From Apostichopus japonicus (Eukaryota; Echinodermata; Holothuroidea; Aspidochirotida; Stichopodidae): a stretch of DNA of 64,000 nucleotides. How positions within the stretch are numbered: the first letter of the stretch is position 1; every line of letters starts with the position of its first letter. Made by a program: the position numbers and the translations under genes. The notes below the pieces were generated by a model. It worked only from the letters and a program-made list of their open reading frames with translations. It was not told the origin of the DNA and did not search any database. This document shows, piece after piece, positions 63,321 to 64,000 of the stretch. The stretch is taken from assembly GCF_037975245.1 (NCBI RefSeq), contig NC_092567.1:9864714-9928713 (forward strand), given 5' to 3'.

Positions 63321-64000
63321 GCTGGAATATTTCTAACAAATTTGTGAGCTATCTTCCATAGGACTGCAACAGAAAATATATGTAGAAAGCACATGTGCTG
63401 GAGTTTCCTGGAAATATCTCTTAAACGGCCAGTATTATAACTGAAGTGCAAATAATGTACATATTATACAGAACACATTAAGAGAATCCTTCAACACTGT
63501 TGACCAATGGCTAAGAATGGAATTCTGAATTACTTTGGTTTTTACTCTGAGGACATGCATATGGTCCAGAAGGTTCATGCATGTCTTGTATTACTGACTG
63601 ACAACAACATATCCACACATTACAGTAAAGCCACTAAAGACTTCCATTTGTAATCCCTTAGTATATACAGTAGCTCATTGACAATTGACATAAAACCTAA
63701 ATTATCTTCAGATTTAAATTTGACATCAATTTTCCTAGGTATTATATGTACTGAGAGGGGAAGGGTAGGAAAGGTTAGGATGGAAACAGAGATTTTTATG
63801 GTTCCTGTTAGTCATTCTACATGGTTCTAACTTAGTGTGGGTATGGTTTTAACTTAGTGTGTGTATGGGTCTCACTTTGTGTGCAGTGACTCTATTTAAT
63901 TGTTAGGGGACATGCACTTATGAATTAAATTGATTGTTTATGAGCCTGCCATACATTTTACTGGCTATTATTTGTGGAAGTTAGGCTGACAATCCAGAGG
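63321..64000. other. Intergenic, no gene recognised
   Basis: No gene, RNA or repeat boundary is supported. A short TTTTAACTTAGTGTG / TCTAACTTAGTGTGG repetition occurs near 63826-63880. Confidence 0.45.

Overview
The window is animal genomic DNA, not bacterial. It has spliced genes with GT-AG introns, long non-coding stretches, many transposon remnants, minisatellites and (TA)n/(GGAT)n arrays. Two things point to a marine deuterostome, most likely an echinoderm and possibly a sea cucumber. One is a death-fold/NACHT (NLR-like) gene of the type expanded in echinoderms and amphioxus. The other is the abundance of terminal-inverted-repeat (TIR) elements with long poly-G/poly-C runs. The species assignment is inference.

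Only two gene models are well supported. (1) 9414-14372 (+) is a four-exon gene whose exon phases all agree. It encodes about 1094 aa: a cysteine-peptidase domain of the herpesvirus-tegument/OTU-like type joined to a complete hAT-type transposase (TTF zinc finger, D-D-E residues, C-terminal dimerisation motif). It lies inside a candidate 7.8-kb transposon (7603-15420) with 16-bp TIRs and a 5-bp target-site duplication (TSD). (2) 46639-53936 (+) is a five-exon NLR-like gene (death-fold domain, NACHT ATPase, helical domain) with one frameshift near 49620. A third, decayed gene (24301-26328) resembles SAMD3-like multicopy proteins. It sits inside a 5.1-kb TIR element with CACTA-like subterminal repeats.

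Layout. 1-7.6 kb: nested hAT-type non-autonomous elements. 7.6-15.4 kb: the hAT/peptidase transposon with smaller MITEs nested in it. 15.4-31.2 kb: intergenic DNA with three diverged copies of a ~2.7-kb segment. The third copy is split by the SAMD3-like element and a CR1/L2-like LINE. 31.2-39.9 kb: minisatellites (40-bp, 59-bp), (TA)n with two tRNA-like SINEs, and a clean hAT MITE. 40.0-46.4 kb: a 6.4-kb GGAT-type satellite with a 457-bp higher-order repeat, ending about 240 bp before the NLR start codon. 46.6-53.9 kb: the NLR gene. 54.4-63.3 kb: two diverged copies of a segment with a possible minus-strand exon, flanking a 3.4-kb element made of ~400-bp units dense in AGGTCA half-sites. The remainder shows no recognisable gene.

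The long open frames across 40-46 kb and in the (TA)n block are translations of simple repeats, not genes.
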